64,000 nucleotides of DNA from Lysinibacillus_B sp031181585 (GCF_047301505.1 NZ_CP154840.1:930001-994000); one strand, 5' to 3'; shown: positions 34,886 through 43,151, counted from the first letter of the stretch. Made by a program: numbers and translations. Notes: generated by a model from the sequence alone, not told the origin.

Positions 34886-35830
34886 ATGGACGTAATTCAT
34901 TTAAAATACCCGCATCAGCTGGGATCGACGGAAGGACCATATTCTCTAGCACTTGGTTTTTTTGATGGAGTGCATAGAGGGCATCAAGCTGTCATCAAAT
35001 CAGCGATTGCAACGGCAAAAGGAAAAGGCTATAAGAGCGCGGTTATGACATTCGATCCGCACCCATCTATTGTGCTTGGCGGACGTAATGAAAAGGTGTT
35101 TTATATTACACCGCTTCAGCAAAAACTAGATACACTGGCTACGTTGGATATAGATACGGTGTTTGTCGTGAACTTCACATCTGATTTTGCAAAGCTTTCA
35201 CCAGAAGCCTTTGTCAAACACTTCATTCGTGATTTGAATGTCAAGCATGTGACAGCTGGCTTTGATTATTCCTTTGGTGCATTCGGCAAAGGAGATATGG
35301 AGCTGATGCGTCAGCTGGGCGCAGAATCGTTTGGAGTGACAGTTGTCGACAAGTATACAGATGTTTCCGAGAAGATTAGTTCAACACGCATTCGTAAAGC
35401 ATTGAAAGATGGAGATATGGAAGAAGCGCGCATGCTGCTCGGACGTGCTTTTGAGGTACCGGGCATTGTAGTGCACGGCGATAAACGTGGGCGGACACTT
35501 GGATTCCCAACGGCGAATGTACAGCATATGGAAGGCTGCTTCATTCCGGCCACAGGAGTCTATGCTGTCAAAATTCTTGTACAGAACGAGTGGTTTGACG
35601 GCGTGTGCAATGTTGGCTATAAACCGACATTCAATAACCCAGATCATAAACAGCTATCCATTGAAGTACATATCTTCAACTTTAATAAAAACATTTACGG
35701 CGAGGAAGTAATCGTCGGCTGGTACCATCGGATCAGAAGTGAGAAGAAGTTCAATGGAATTGATGAGCTGATAGCGCAGATCGAAAAAGATAAGCAGGCT
35801 GCAATCGAATATTTAAACGACCACGCTTAA
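34886..35830 (+). CDS. ribF: Bifunctional riboflavin kinase / FAD synthetase
   Basis: Makes FMN then FAD from riboflavin. The 314-residue protein has the N-terminal nucleotidyltransferase domain (LGFFDGVHRGHQ near residues 25-36, TFDPHP near 61-66, ISSTRIRKAL near 160-170) and the C-terminal kinase domain (GDKRGRTLGFPTANV and TGVYAVK, VCNVGYKPTF). AGGAGG precedes the ATG. No FMN riboswitch is present upstream; that element normally sits before biosynthetic genes, not ribF. Intact. Confidence 0.97.
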   Translation: MDVIHLKYPHQLGSTEGPYSLALGFFDGVHRGHQAVIKSAIATAKGKGYKSAVMTFDPHPSIVLGGRNEKVFYITPLQQKLDTLATLDIDTVFVVNFTSDFAKLSPEAFVKHFIRDLNVKHVTAGFDYSFGAFGKGDMELMRQLGAESFGVTVVDKYTDVSEKISSTRIRKALKDGDMEEARMLLGRAFEVPGIVVHGDKRGRTLGFPTANVQHMEGCFIPATGVYAVKILVQNEWFDGVCNVGYKPTFNNPDHKQLSIEVHIFNFNKNIYGEEVIVGWYHRIRSEKKFNGIDELIAQIEKDKQAAIEYLNDHA

Positions 35831-35833
35831 TAG

Positions 35834-35862
35834 TTGCTTGTCTATACAAAATATGTTACGAT
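35834..35862 (+). promoter_or_regulatory. rpsO promoter
   Basis: TTGCTT (35834-35839), 17-base spacer, TACGAT (35857-35862) preceded by TGT: a well-formed sigma-A promoter right after ribF, giving rpsO its own transcript. Confidence 0.75.
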
Positions 35863-35869
35863 TTATCAG

Positions 35870-35964
35870 TACAAAAACCGTACGAACCTTAGCCCGGCTT
35901 TCCGTTACTCCAACGATAGCTTAGCTAATGGGGATATTTTTCACTATTTAGGAGGTCCATTCAC
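35870..35964 (+). promoter_or_regulatory. rpsO leader, candidate S15 autoregulatory site
   Basis: About 95 bases of leader precede rpsO, with AGCCCGGCTTTCCG, CTTAGCTAATGGGG and a long run of T before AGGAGG. S15 represses its own mRNA by binding its leader in several bacteria, including Geobacillus. The exact fold here was not resolved, so the assignment rests on position and the known family behaviour. Confidence 0.45.
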
Positions 35965-36234
35965 ATGGCAATCACAAAAGAACGCAAAAACGAAATCATT
36001 GCTGAGTACCGCACACACGAAAGCGACACTGGTTCACCAGAAGTACAAATCGCTGTATTAACTGCTGAAATCAACGCTTTAAACGCTCACTTAGCAACTC
36101 ACAAAAAAGACTTCCACTCACAACGTGGTCTTCTTAAAATGGTAGGTCGTCGTCGTCACTTACTTAAATACCTACGTAACACAGACGTACAACGTTACCG
36201 TGAACTAATCAACAAACTTGGATTACGTCGCTAA
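35965..36234 (+). CDS. rpsO: 30S ribosomal protein S15
   Basis: S15 binds 16S helices 20-22 early in assembly of the 30S platform. The 89 residues match the family through the whole length: ITKERKNEIIAEYRTHESDTGSPEVQIA (in blocks), LNAHLATHKKDFHSQRGLL, and VGRRRHLLKYLRNTDVQRY. Strong AGGAGG; codon use strongly biased. Followed by a terminator. Confidence 0.98.
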   Translation: MAITKERKNEIIAEYRTHESDTGSPEVQIAVLTAEINALNAHLATHKKDFHSQRGLLKMVGRRRHLLKYLRNTDVQRYRELINKLGLRR

Positions 36235-36329
36235 TCTATTCGAAAGGCTGAGCGCGTTCATTTAGCTCCTGCACACAAACTGTTTGGATCAGGCGTGGCG
36301 GAGAGCGGGCGCGTAAAGCTAGACATGAC

Positions 36330-36355
36330 AAAAAGCGGGATTTTTCCCGCTTTTT
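36330..36355 (+). terminator. rpsO terminator
   Basis: AAAAAGCGGG (36330-36339) pairs perfectly with CCCGCTTTTT (36346-36355), loop ATTTTT. It is 95 bases after the rpsO stop, and pnp begins 161 bases further on. The remaining gap to pnp holds TTGATA (36448-36453) and TACATAAT (36466-36473), but their spacing is not a good promoter. Confidence 0.92.
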
Positions 36356-36516
36356 CTTTATGTATTTAGCGTGGCAATCATCTCCTAAATTGGCATTCCG
36401 AAAATTCACGTAATTTATTGAAAATATTTAGCATAGAAAACGCTTTTTTGATACACTAACTATGGTACATAATAAAAGTAACGTAGTGTGTCTCAATGTA
36501 GAAAGGGGTTCATTAG

Positions 36517-38628
36517 ATGAACGACAAAAAAGTCTATTCTTACGAATGGGCTGGCCGTCCTTTAGTAATTGAAGTAGGACAGTTAGCAAAACAAGCAAAC
36601 GGCGCAGCAATGGTGCGTTATGGAGAAACGGCGGTACTAGCGACTGCAACAATGTCAAAATCTCCAAAGCCTTTAGATTTCTTCCCGTTAACAGTAAACT
36701 ATGAAGAACGATTATATGCAGCAGGTAAAATCCCTGGAGGCTTTATTAAACGTGAAGGCCGACCATCAGAGCAAGCGGTATTAACAAGCCGTCTGATTGA
36801 CCGCCCAATCCGCCCTATGTTCCCTGATGGCTTCCGTAATGAAGTACAAGTCATTTCTATGGTTATGTCTAATGACCAGGACTGCCCTTCAGATATGGCC
36901 GCAATGTTTGGATCATCTCTTGCTTTAGCAATTTCAGATATTCCATTCGATGGACCGATTGCAGGTGTACATGTTGGCTACATCAATGGCGAGTTTGTTG
37001 TCAATCCAACAGTGGACCAAGCTGGGGAAAGCACAATTCATTTAACGGTAGCGGGTAACAAAGATGCCATCAACATGGTAGAAGCAGGCGCATTGGAAGT
37101 GCCGGAAGAAACTATGCTTGAAGCAATTATGTTTGGGCATGAGGAAATTAAAAAATTAATTGCACTGCAAGAGCAAATTGTTGCAGAAGTAGGAAAAGAA
37201 AAGCGTCCAGTAGAGCTTTATGAGCTTGATGCAGAGCTTACAGCAGCAATTAAGGCGACTAGCGAAGCTGAAATGAACGAAGCGATTCAGACGGTCGACA
37301 AACAAGAACGTGAAGAAAACATTACAGCGGTAAAAACACGTGTAATTGAAACATATGAAGCTGAAGAAGCTGATGAAGAGACATTAAAGCAAGTAAAAGC
37401 GATTTTAGATAAAATGGTGAAAGACGAAGTACGTCGTCTCATCACTGAAGATAAAGTACGTCCAGATGGCCGTAAACAAGATGAGATTCGTCCATTATCT
37501 TCAGAAGTTGGAATTCTTCCGCGTACACATGGTTCTGGCCTATTCACACGTGGTCAAACACAAGCCCTTTCGATTTGTACATTAGGCGCACTAGGCGATG
37601 TGCAGATTATTGACGGACTAGGTGTAGAAGAATCAAAACGCTGGATGCACCATTATAACTTCCCGCAGTTCTCTGTAGGAGAAACAGGGCCAATGCGTGG
37701 TCCAGGCCGTCGTGAAATCGGTCATGGTGCGCTTGGTGAGCGTGCACTATTAGCGGTTATTCCGGATGAAAAGGATTTCCCATATGCAATCCGTTGTGTA
37801 TCTGAGGTACTTGAGTCAAACGGTTCAACTTCTCAAGCATCGATTTGTGCTTCTACATTAGCTATGATGGATGCAGGTGTGCCATTGAAAGCACCAGTTG
37901 CAGGTATTGCGATGGGGCTTGTGAAAAAAGGCGAGCACTATACAGTATTAACAGATATCCAAGGTATGGAAGACCATCTTGGTGATATGGACTTCAAAGT
38001 GGCAGGTACAGCTAAAGGTGTAACAGCCCTTCAAATGGATATTAAAATCGATGGTTTATCACGTGAAATTCTAGAAGAAGCATTGACACAGGCGAAAATT
38101 GGCCGCATGCAAATTTTAGATCATATGATGTCAACTCTTTCACAACCTCGTGAAAAACTTTCAAAATATGCGCCGAAAATTGTTGTTATTAAAATCAACC
38201 CAGATAAAATCCGTGACGTAATCGGACCTGGCGGTAAACAAATTAACAAAATCATTGATGAAACAGGCGTAAAAATTGATACTGAACAAGATGGTACAAT
38301 TTACATTTCTTCTGCAAATGAAGAGATGAACCAGCGCGCTAAGGAAATTATTGAATCAATTGTCCGTGAAGCAAAAGTCGGCGAGTACTACATGGCGACT
38401 GTGAAGCGTATCGAGAAATTCGGTGCATTCTGCGAAATCTTCCCAGGCAAAGATGGCCTGCTGCACATTTCGGAAATCCAAGAGGAACGTACGAAAGCGG
38501 TGGAGGACGTCTTAAAACTTGGCGATGAGCTTCTTGTGAAATGTATTGAAATCGATAACCAAGGCCGTGTAAACCTATCGCGTAAAGTGGTTATTAAAGA
38601 AGAAAAAGAGCGTGCTGAGCAAGAATAA
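36517..38628 (+). CDS. pnp: Polynucleotide phosphorylase
   Basis: Phosphorolytic 3'-5' exoribonuclease and degradosome component. The 703 residues contain two RNase PH domains (first about 10-145 with FIKREGRPSEQAVLTSRLIDRP split as GRPSEQAVLTSRLIDRP; second about 310-490 with RTHGSGLFTRGQTQ and FQ-type active-site residues GDMDFKVAGT), a linking helical domain, KH (IGPGGKQINKII near 565) and S1 (KIEKFGAFCEIFPGKDGLLHISE). AAAGGGG lies upstream. Length matches the family. The 3' end is followed by a cUUCGg-capped hairpin. Confidence 0.98.
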   Translation: MNDKKVYSYEWAGRPLVIEVGQLAKQANGAAMVRYGETAVLATATMSKSPKPLDFFPLTVNYEERLYAAGKIPGGFIKREGRPSEQAVLTSRLIDRPIRPMFPDGFRNEVQVISMVMSNDQDCPSDMAAMFGSSLALAISDIPFDGPIAGVHVGYINGEFVVNPTVDQAGESTIHLTVAGNKDAINMVEAGALEVPEETMLEAIMFGHEEIKKLIALQEQIVAEVGKEKRPVELYELDAELTAAIKATSEAEMNEAIQTVDKQEREENITAVKTRVIETYEAEEADEETLKQVKAILDKMVKDEVRRLITEDKVRPDGRKQDEIRPLSSEVGILPRTHGSGLFTRGQTQALSICTLGALGDVQIIDGLGVEESKRWMHHYNFPQFSVGETGPMRGPGRREIGHGALGERALLAVIPDEKDFPYAIRCVSEVLESNGSTSQASICASTLAMMDAGVPLKAPVAGIAMGLVKKGEHYTVLTDIQGMEDHLGDMDFKVAGTAKGVTALQMDIKIDGLSREILEEALTQAKIGRMQILDHMMSTLSQPREKLSKYAPKIVVIKINPDKIRDVIGPGGKQINKIIDETGVKIDTEQDGTIYISSANEEMNQRAKEIIESIVREAKVGEYYMATVKRIEKFGAFCEIFPGKDGLLHISEIQEERTKAVEDVLKLGDELLVKCIEIDNQGRVNLSRKVVIKEEKERAEQE

Positions 38629-38690
38629 AAATCAATTTGCCGCTTGCCGAATGGTTAGCCGGAGCAAATGAATAGATAACGACAAGATAG

Positions 38691-38716
38691 AGAGGTTGTA
38701 CTTCGGTGCAGCCTCT
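38691..38716 (+). terminator. Hairpin with UUCG tetraloop between pnp and mlpA
   Basis: AGAGGTTGTAC (38691-38701) pairs with GTGCAGCCTCT (38706-38716) with two G-T pairs, closed by a C(TTCG)G tetraloop, known to be very stable. Only TATTT follows, so termination may be partial; mlpA starts 22 bases downstream. Confidence 0.6.
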
Positions 38717-38738
38717 TATTTAGTCAATTGGGGGAACT

Positions 38739-39959
38739 ATGGTAAAGGTTACAAAATGTAAAAATGGTGTAAGAATTGTATCAGAGCAGATTGATCATGT
38801 CCGTTCATTATCAGTAGGTATATGGGTAAATGCCGGTTCAAGATATGAAAGCCCTGAAGAGAATGGGATTACACATTTTATCGAACATATGCTATTTAAA
38901 GGTACGCATACCCGCTCGGCAAGACAAATAGCTGAGGAATTTGACCGTATTGGCGGCGAAATTAACGCCTTCACGTCAAAAGAAAATACGTGCTATTTTG
39001 CAAAAGTACTAGATCATCATGGGGAGCTGGCAATCGAGGTGCTGGCGGATATGTTCTTCAACTCTGCCTTTCTTCCGGAAGAAATTGAAAGGGAGCGTCA
39101 AGTTGTGCTGGAGGAAATCTATATGAGTGAAGATGCTCCTGATGATGACGTCCATGAAATATTATGGAGTGTCATGTATCCGGATGATTCACTTGGAAGA
39201 CCAATTCTGGGAACAGCTGAAACGCTTGCGACATTTGATGCAGAAATGATACGCCGTTATATGGCAAAGCATTACACGCCACAAAATGTAGTTATTTCGG
39301 TAGCTGGGAATATCGAGCAGGGGCTGCTTGCAAAAATCGAAGAGCTGTTTGGTGATTTTGAAGCTTCGCTGCAGGCAGAGGAAGCGGTATTGACATATCC
39401 GTCCTTCCAAGCGGGAGAGATTGTGAAAATCCGAGATACAGAGCAGGCCCATATTGCGATCTCCTTTCCGGCAATGGGTGTGAAGGATCCGAATATGTAT
39501 AGTTTTATTGCATTAAACAACATCATTGGCGGTAACATGAGTTCTCGTCTTTTCCAGGAAGTGCGGGAGGAGCGTGGCTTGGCCTATTCGGTGTTCAGTT
39601 ACCAATCCAGCTACGCAGATGTGGGGGCTTTCACAATTTATGCGAGTGCATCCAAACAAAACCTCGATGCCCTGCAGCATCAAGTTGACAAAACCTTGTT
39701 TGATCTTGTTACAGGTGGTGTCACAGAAGAAGAGCTGGAAAATGCAAAGGAACAGCTGAAGGGCAGCTTTGTATTAGGGCTTGAAGGCACGGAGGCACAT
39801 ATGAACCGAAACGGGGTCAACGAGCTCGTTCATGGTAAGCACCGGTCAGTCGATCAAATTTTAGAACGGATAGATGGGATTACGATGGAATCAGTCGATA
39901 TGCTTATTGAAAAAGTTTTAAAAGCTGAACCGGCAATTGCCATTATCGGTCCCAAATAA
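38739..39959 (+). CDS. mlpA: M16 family zinc protease (MlpA/YmxG)
   Basis: Processing-protease-like M16B peptidase. The 406 residues keep the inverted zinc motif HFIEH (H46, E49, H50) and the downstream Glu in the ELAIEVLADMFFNSAF-EEIERERQVVLEEI region, so it should be active. The C-terminal half has RGLAYSVFSY and GTEAHMNRNG blocks typical of the family. GGGGG precedes the ATG. In B. subtilis ylxY lies between pnp and mlpA; that gene is missing here, and mlpA is only 110 bases from pnp. Confidence 0.95.
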   Translation: MVKVTKCKNGVRIVSEQIDHVRSLSVGIWVNAGSRYESPEENGITHFIEHMLFKGTHTRSARQIAEEFDRIGGEINAFTSKENTCYFAKVLDHHGELAIEVLADMFFNSAFLPEEIERERQVVLEEIYMSEDAPDDDVHEILWSVMYPDDSLGRPILGTAETLATFDAEMIRRYMAKHYTPQNVVISVAGNIEQGLLAKIEELFGDFEASLQAEEAVLTYPSFQAGEIVKIRDTEQAHIAISFPAMGVKDPNMYSFIALNNIIGGNMSSRLFQEVREERGLAYSVFSYQSSYADVGAFTIYASASKQNLDALQHQVDKTLFDLVTGGVTEEELENAKEQLKGSFVLGLEGTEAHMNRNGVNELVHGKHRSVDQILERIDGITMESVDMLIEKVLKAEPAIAIIGPK

Positions 39960-40021
39960 GCATAGGGGCATTTTCATGCTGCTACCGCAGGAGTAATGCT
40001 TCTGCTTGGGGATTTAGTAAG

Positions 40022-40069
40022 AAACGGAGCTGTCTAGAAAGTTTTTACTTTCTGACTAGCTCCGTTTTT
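40022..40069. terminator. Strong terminator after mlpA, probably serving both strands
   Basis: AAACGGAGCT (40022-40031) pairs with AGCTCCGTTT (40058-40067), and an inner stem TAGAAAG/CTTTCTG closes a TTTTTA loop after a 2x2 mismatch. TTTTT follows on the + strand. The structure lies between convergent units (mlpA and the minus-strand ABC genes, whose last stop is at 40143). Confidence 0.88.
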
Positions 40070-40142
40070 GCTTGCTGTTAGTTTGGATATGGATAGTTAG
40101 CGTATGAACTATTATTAATGATCGGGTGGACGTCCCGTTTTA

Positions 40143-40763
40143 TCAAATGATTTCTTTTGTTTCATATAGACGAATGGATTTTTTCAGCGACCAATAGAAA
40201 AGCATGATGCTGATGGTCGGGAAGACAAGCAGGCGTATGTAGAATGACGGCTCGTGGTCCCACCAGCATAAAAGGCAATGCGGCAGCATGATGGAAAAGA
40301 GCGTGCCGAACGAGATGAGGAGTGAGTCGGTCATGCTGTCCAGGGAAGGATCGCCCTTGAATATACCGCGCAGGTCCAGTGCCGCATAGGCGATGGTCGC
40401 GGCAAATAAGCCGATATACGGAATGAGGAAATTGTGCAGATCTCCCTGCTCCTGCCCCTTAAAGACTTGGAAGGGGGACAGGAGGGCATAAATCATGAAT
40501 ACATGGAGTAGGACAGGTATGTATGTTCCTGTTACAATCGTTTTTCTTTCAATCGGAAAGGAATGTACGAGAATACGTGTATTCTTATCCTTGAGTAGTG
40601 TAATGCTCCGTGCTGCCCCCATGCAGGAAACGAACGCGAAGATTGGAATGCTGATTTCACTTGAGGAATGCATAAAAATCAAGCCGACGATTGCAAGCCC
40701 AACCAGCCGAATTAACAGCGACCTCTTATTCATCCCGTATTGTAGGTGAAGCATGGCTTTCAT
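40143..40763 (-). CDS. Membrane protein of ABC-2-type exporter, second permease
   Basis: The 206-residue protein has about five or six hydrophobic segments with short loops, no signal peptide and no enzymatic motif. It is the last gene of the minus-strand GntR/ABC cassette, beginning 12 bases after the preceding permease stop, with AGGAGGAAGAAA just upstream of the ATG. By analogy to ytr-type systems, ATPase plus two hydrophobic subunits would form an exporter or antibiotic-sensing transporter. The substrate cannot be told from the sequence. Confidence 0.75.
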   Translation of the reverse strand: MKAMLHLQYGMNKRSLLIRLVGLAIVGLIFMHSSSEISIPIFAFVSCMGAARSITLLKDKNTRILVHSFPIERKTIVTGTYIPVLLHVFMIYALLSPFQVFKGQEQGDLHNFLIPYIGLFAATIAYAALDLRGIFKGDPSLDSMTDSLLISFGTLFSIMLPHCLLCWWDHEPSFYIRLLVFPTISIMLFYWSLKKSIRLYETKEII

Positions 40764-40775
40764 ATTTTCTTCCTC

Positions 40776-41402
40776 CTAGGGTACATCAATTTTTTGAATT
40801 AGCAAAACAGATAGCCGGTAGTTCAGCATAGTTGCCAGGAAAATGGTGAAGATAGCTGTTAAGAGTATTACGCGTTCGTGAAAAACTTCTGTCATCCAGG
40901 GGAGAATGGCCGGCTTGAGAAACAAAGCGAAGAAAATCCCCCACATAAGTAAGATAAGTGTAATAGCAGATGCCCCTTGAGTTGGTATGTTATCAACTAA
41001 CAGGAGCAGATTGACAATCAAAAGAGCGATAAACAAAGCAGTTCCAGCTGTCGACGCCCACACATTCCAGGACCATCCTTCCTGTATACGTATCAGAGAA
41101 ATAGATAACGTAAAGAACAAGACCATGTATATACAGGTAGTAGACAGTAGGAAGATGAATTTCACCTGAATGAACTCCCTTTTAGGAATAGGCATGACGG
41201 CGAACATTTTTTCGTTTGTGCGACAAAACTGCAAAAATAACGTCGTAACGATACCTACGGATACAATCAGGCTGCTGCTGAATGCAAAGGAAGTTTGCTC
41301 GAACAATAGGAAAACACCCATGAAAAGAAAAATGAAGAACGGTATGGCGAGCAATTTGCCTTCCATATTGCGAAAGCAGTATTGTAGGAGCATCTTACGC
41401 AT
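40776..41402 (-). CDS. Membrane protein of ABC-2-type exporter, first permease
   Basis: A 208-residue hydrophobic protein with about six membrane segments and the phrase MPIPKREFIQVKFIFLLS in the middle, a loop commonly seen in small ABC-2 permeases of Firmicutes. It begins 3 bases after the ATPase stop codon and is transcribed with it. No catalytic motif. Likely partner of the downstream 206-residue permease in a heterodimeric channel, on inference. Confidence 0.77.
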   Translation of the reverse strand: MRKMLLQYCFRNMEGKLLAIPFFIFLFMGVFLLFEQTSFAFSSSLIVSVGIVTTLFLQFCRTNEKMFAVMPIPKREFIQVKFIFLLSTTCIYMVLFFTLSISLIRIQEGWSWNVWASTAGTALFIALLIVNLLLLVDNIPTQGASAITLILLMWGIFFALFLKPAILPWMTEVFHERVILLTAIFTIFLATMLNYRLSVLLIQKIDVP

Positions 41403-41405
41403 GGC

Positions 41406-42248
41406 TCATCCTCCCTTCACCTGAAACACCATGATTTCCTCAATCGTCGGTCTTTCCAGTGGAAAGGCTTGACTGACGAACTCCCGCTTCACAAGCAGCT
41501 CGATGCCAAACGTGCCGGGGCGTTTTCCGACGATAGCGTGTGATGGGATCTCCGTTGCCTGCTCTTTTGTCCCTTTCCATAAACCATAATCGTAAAGTAA
41601 TGAATCCTTGGTCTCGGTGAACAACACCTCACCTTTATGAATAAACGTAATCGTATCGGCAATCTTCTCTAAATCACTCGTAATGTGGGAAGAGAACAGA
41701 ATCGAGTGCGTTTCGTCCTCCATGAAGCCTAGCAGCAAATCCAGCATTTCATCCCGCACAATCGGATCGAGACCACTTGTCGGTTCGTCCAGCAGGAGCA
41801 TCTTTGGGTGATGGGAGAGGGCAAGCACAATAGCGAGCTTCATTTTCATCCCTCGGGACATTGCTTTCACTTTATCGTATTTTGATATATCGAAGCGATC
41901 CAACAGGGAAAAGAAAAACTCGCTATCCCAACGTTTATATACCTTTTGATAGATTTTATCCAAATCAATCGCTGTCAGATTGTCGGGGACGTGCAGTTCA
42001 TCAAATACGATACCAAGATCTTCACGGATTTCGGTTTCAAAATGAGCATGATCCTTTCCGAAAATGGTAATTTCACCGCTCGTCTTCTTGAATAGATTCA
42101 GAATACAGCGAATGATAGATGATTTACCGGCTCCATTTTGTCCAATAAGACCCATGACCGTTCCCTGTTCTACTTCAAATGATATATTTTGCAATTCGAA
42201 TTTACCTATCTTTTTAGACACGTCTTTCACTTCTATTGCGTTCACCAT
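41406..42248 (-). CDS. ABC transporter ATPase, YtrB-like
   Basis: The 280-residue ATPase has Walker A GQNGAGKSS (36-44), a degenerate signature MSRGMKMKL in place of LSGGQ (the form typical of YtrB/EcsA-like ABC-2 exporters), Walker B MLLLDEPTSGLDP, and the SSHITSDLEKIADTI switch-His region. The last ~70 residues are a variable extension. Start ATG is inside a 7-base overlap with an upstream 40-codon ORF, suggesting translational coupling. Drives the two permeases encoded downstream. Confidence 0.92.
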   Translation of the reverse strand: MVNAIEVKDVSKKIGKFELQNISFEVEQGTVMGLIGQNGAGKSSIIRCILNLFKKTSGEITIFGKDHAHFETEIREDLGIVFDELHVPDNLTAIDLDKIYQKVYKRWDSEFFFSLLDRFDISKYDKVKAMSRGMKMKLAIVLALSHHPKMLLLDEPTSGLDPIVRDEMLDLLLGFMEDETHSILFSSHITSDLEKIADTITFIHKGEVLFTETKDSLLYDYGLWKGTKEQATEIPSHAIVGKRPGTFGIELLVKREFVSQAFPLERPTIEEIMVFQVKGG

Positions 42249-42364
42249 CTTGCACTCCCTTCAATTGAAATTCTCGACTTGGATAAATATTTACTTAAAA
42301 ATATCGCTAATTCATCTAAGGGAGAAAATGATTTATGTAAATTTTGAATAGAAATTGCAGGCAT
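42242..42364 (-). CDS. Possible 40-residue small protein or ABC-ATPase remnant
   Basis: Between the GntR gene and the ATPase lies an ORF of 40 codons, ATG 42364 to TGA 42242, with a near-perfect GGAGGAGG ribosome site 6-10 bases upstream. Its beginning, MPAISIQNLHKSF, looks like the N-terminus of an ABC ATPase (strand plus 'xLxKsF'), but the rest does not. It ends 7 bases inside the true ATPase. It may be a decayed second ATPase, as ytr operons often have two, or a real small protein coupling translation. The ORF is certain; that it is used as a gene is inferred from its ribosome site. Confidence 0.5.
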   Translation of the reverse strand: MPAISIQNLHKSFSPLDELAIFLSKYLSKSRISIEGSARW

Positions 42365-42366
42365 TT

Positions 42367-42741
42367 TTATTCCTCCTCCAATAATAGTGTAAAGAGCTCC
42401 AGCAGCACTTCTTTTGACATATTCGCTGTTTTCGCAAGATGCATTGACTTGACGAGGTGCTCCTCGATTTGACGAATTAATTCTTCTCTTAGAAAATCCT
42501 GATTGCGCGCAGCGACAAAGCTGCCTTTGCCTGCTACTGTTTCGATAAATCCATCCCTTTCAAGGTCCGCATATGCACGCTTTGTCGTCATGACGCTGAT
42601 TTTTAATTCCTTAGCAAGCATACGAATCGAAGGAAGTGCATCGCCGGGCAGAAGGGAACCGCTCAGGATTGCCTGTTTCATCTGCTCAGTGATTTGTTCA
42701 TAAATGGGCTTATCACTGGCATTGCTTAATTTAATGATCAA
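42367..42741 (-). CDS. GntR family repressor, YtrA subfamily
   Basis: Short GntR regulators with an N-terminal winged helix and a small C-terminal dimerisation helix control ABC exporters that respond to wall-active stress. The 124 residues show PIYEQITEQMKQAILSG, PSIRMLAKELKISVMTTKRA and DGFIETVAGKGSFVA, the YtrA signature, then a roughly 45-residue helical tail. Start is TTG at 42741 with AGGGAGGG upstream. It is the first gene of the minus-strand cassette, and a palindromic operator lies 23 bases upstream, so it most likely represses its own operon. Confidence 0.92.
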   Translation of the reverse strand: MIIKLSNASDKPIYEQITEQMKQAILSGSLLPGDALPSIRMLAKELKISVMTTKRAYADLERDGFIETVAGKGSFVAARNQDFLREELIRQIEEHLVKSMHLAKTANMSKEVLLELFTLLLEEE

Positions 42742-42763
42742 ACTGTTCCCTCCCTAAAAGTTA

Positions 42764-42790
42764 AACTGTATATATACAGTATATACAGTT
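42764..42790. promoter_or_regulatory. Palindromic operator for the GntR/ABC cassette
   Basis: AACTGTATATA (42764-42774) and TATATACAGTT (42780-42790) form a perfect 11-base inverted repeat around TACAG; CTGTATATATACAG (42766-42779) is itself a palindrome. On the minus strand it overlaps a -10-like TATACT with a TAGACA -35 18 bases upstream, so the repressor would block its own promoter. YtrA-type regulators are known to bind such AT-rich dyads. Confidence 0.8.
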
Positions 42791-42830
42791 AATTCCTTAC
42801 ATGTCTACTAAAAAGAATTATGTTTACGGT

Positions 42831-42860
42831 CACACAATGAGAAATTGTATGCATATAGTA
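42831..42860 (+). promoter_or_regulatory. Possible sigma-K promoter of the ymxH-dpaA-dpaB unit
   Basis: CATATAGTA (42852-42860) matches the sigma-K -10 pattern CATANNNTA, and an ACACA stretch about 15 bases upstream (42831-42836) fits the loose -35. In B. subtilis spoVF is expressed in the mother cell under sigma-K. The match is short and position-based; mapping of the start is needed to be sure. Confidence 0.45.
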
Positions 42861-42890
42861 GTGGTAAGCTCGCTTGGGAGGAGGGAAATG

Positions 42891-43151
42891 ATGCGATTAT
42901 CTGAGCTTGCAGAAAAAGAACTGATTGAAATGGAAAATGGGATGAGGTATGGCTTCTTATCAGAATCGGAATGTTTATTTGATGTGAAAACAGGAAAAAT
43001 TCATGGCTTTGAATTGGCCTCTCCTGTTAGTTTGCCATTTCTCAAAAAGAAACAAGAACATGGATTTATTCCATGGGAGGAAATTTTGCTAATTGGAGAG
43101 GACCGTATATTGTTCCAAAAAATCCATGGGAAAAAGCATGATCGGTCATGA
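42891..43151 (+). CDS. ymxH: YlmC/YmxH family sporulation-associated protein
   Basis: Small PRC-barrel-like protein of the YlmC/YmxH family, usually next to spoVFA in Bacillales, function unknown. ATG 42891 is selected because AGGAGG (42879-42884) lies 6 bases upstream; the longer frame from 42801 includes a promoter-like region. The 86 residues begin MRLSELAEKELIEMENG and contain a CLFDVKTGKIHGFEL strand pair. It overlaps dpaA by 4 bases, so it is part of the spoVF operon. Confidence 0.85.
   Translation: MRLSELAEKELIEMENGMRYGFLSESECLFDVKTGKIHGFELASPVSLPFLKKKQEHGFIPWEEILLIGEDRILFQKIHGKKHDRS

Noticed and set aside
40143..42790. ABC cassette as a mobile element
   Set aside because: No transposase, terminal repeats or target duplications are visible at its borders; base use looks like the neighbours.
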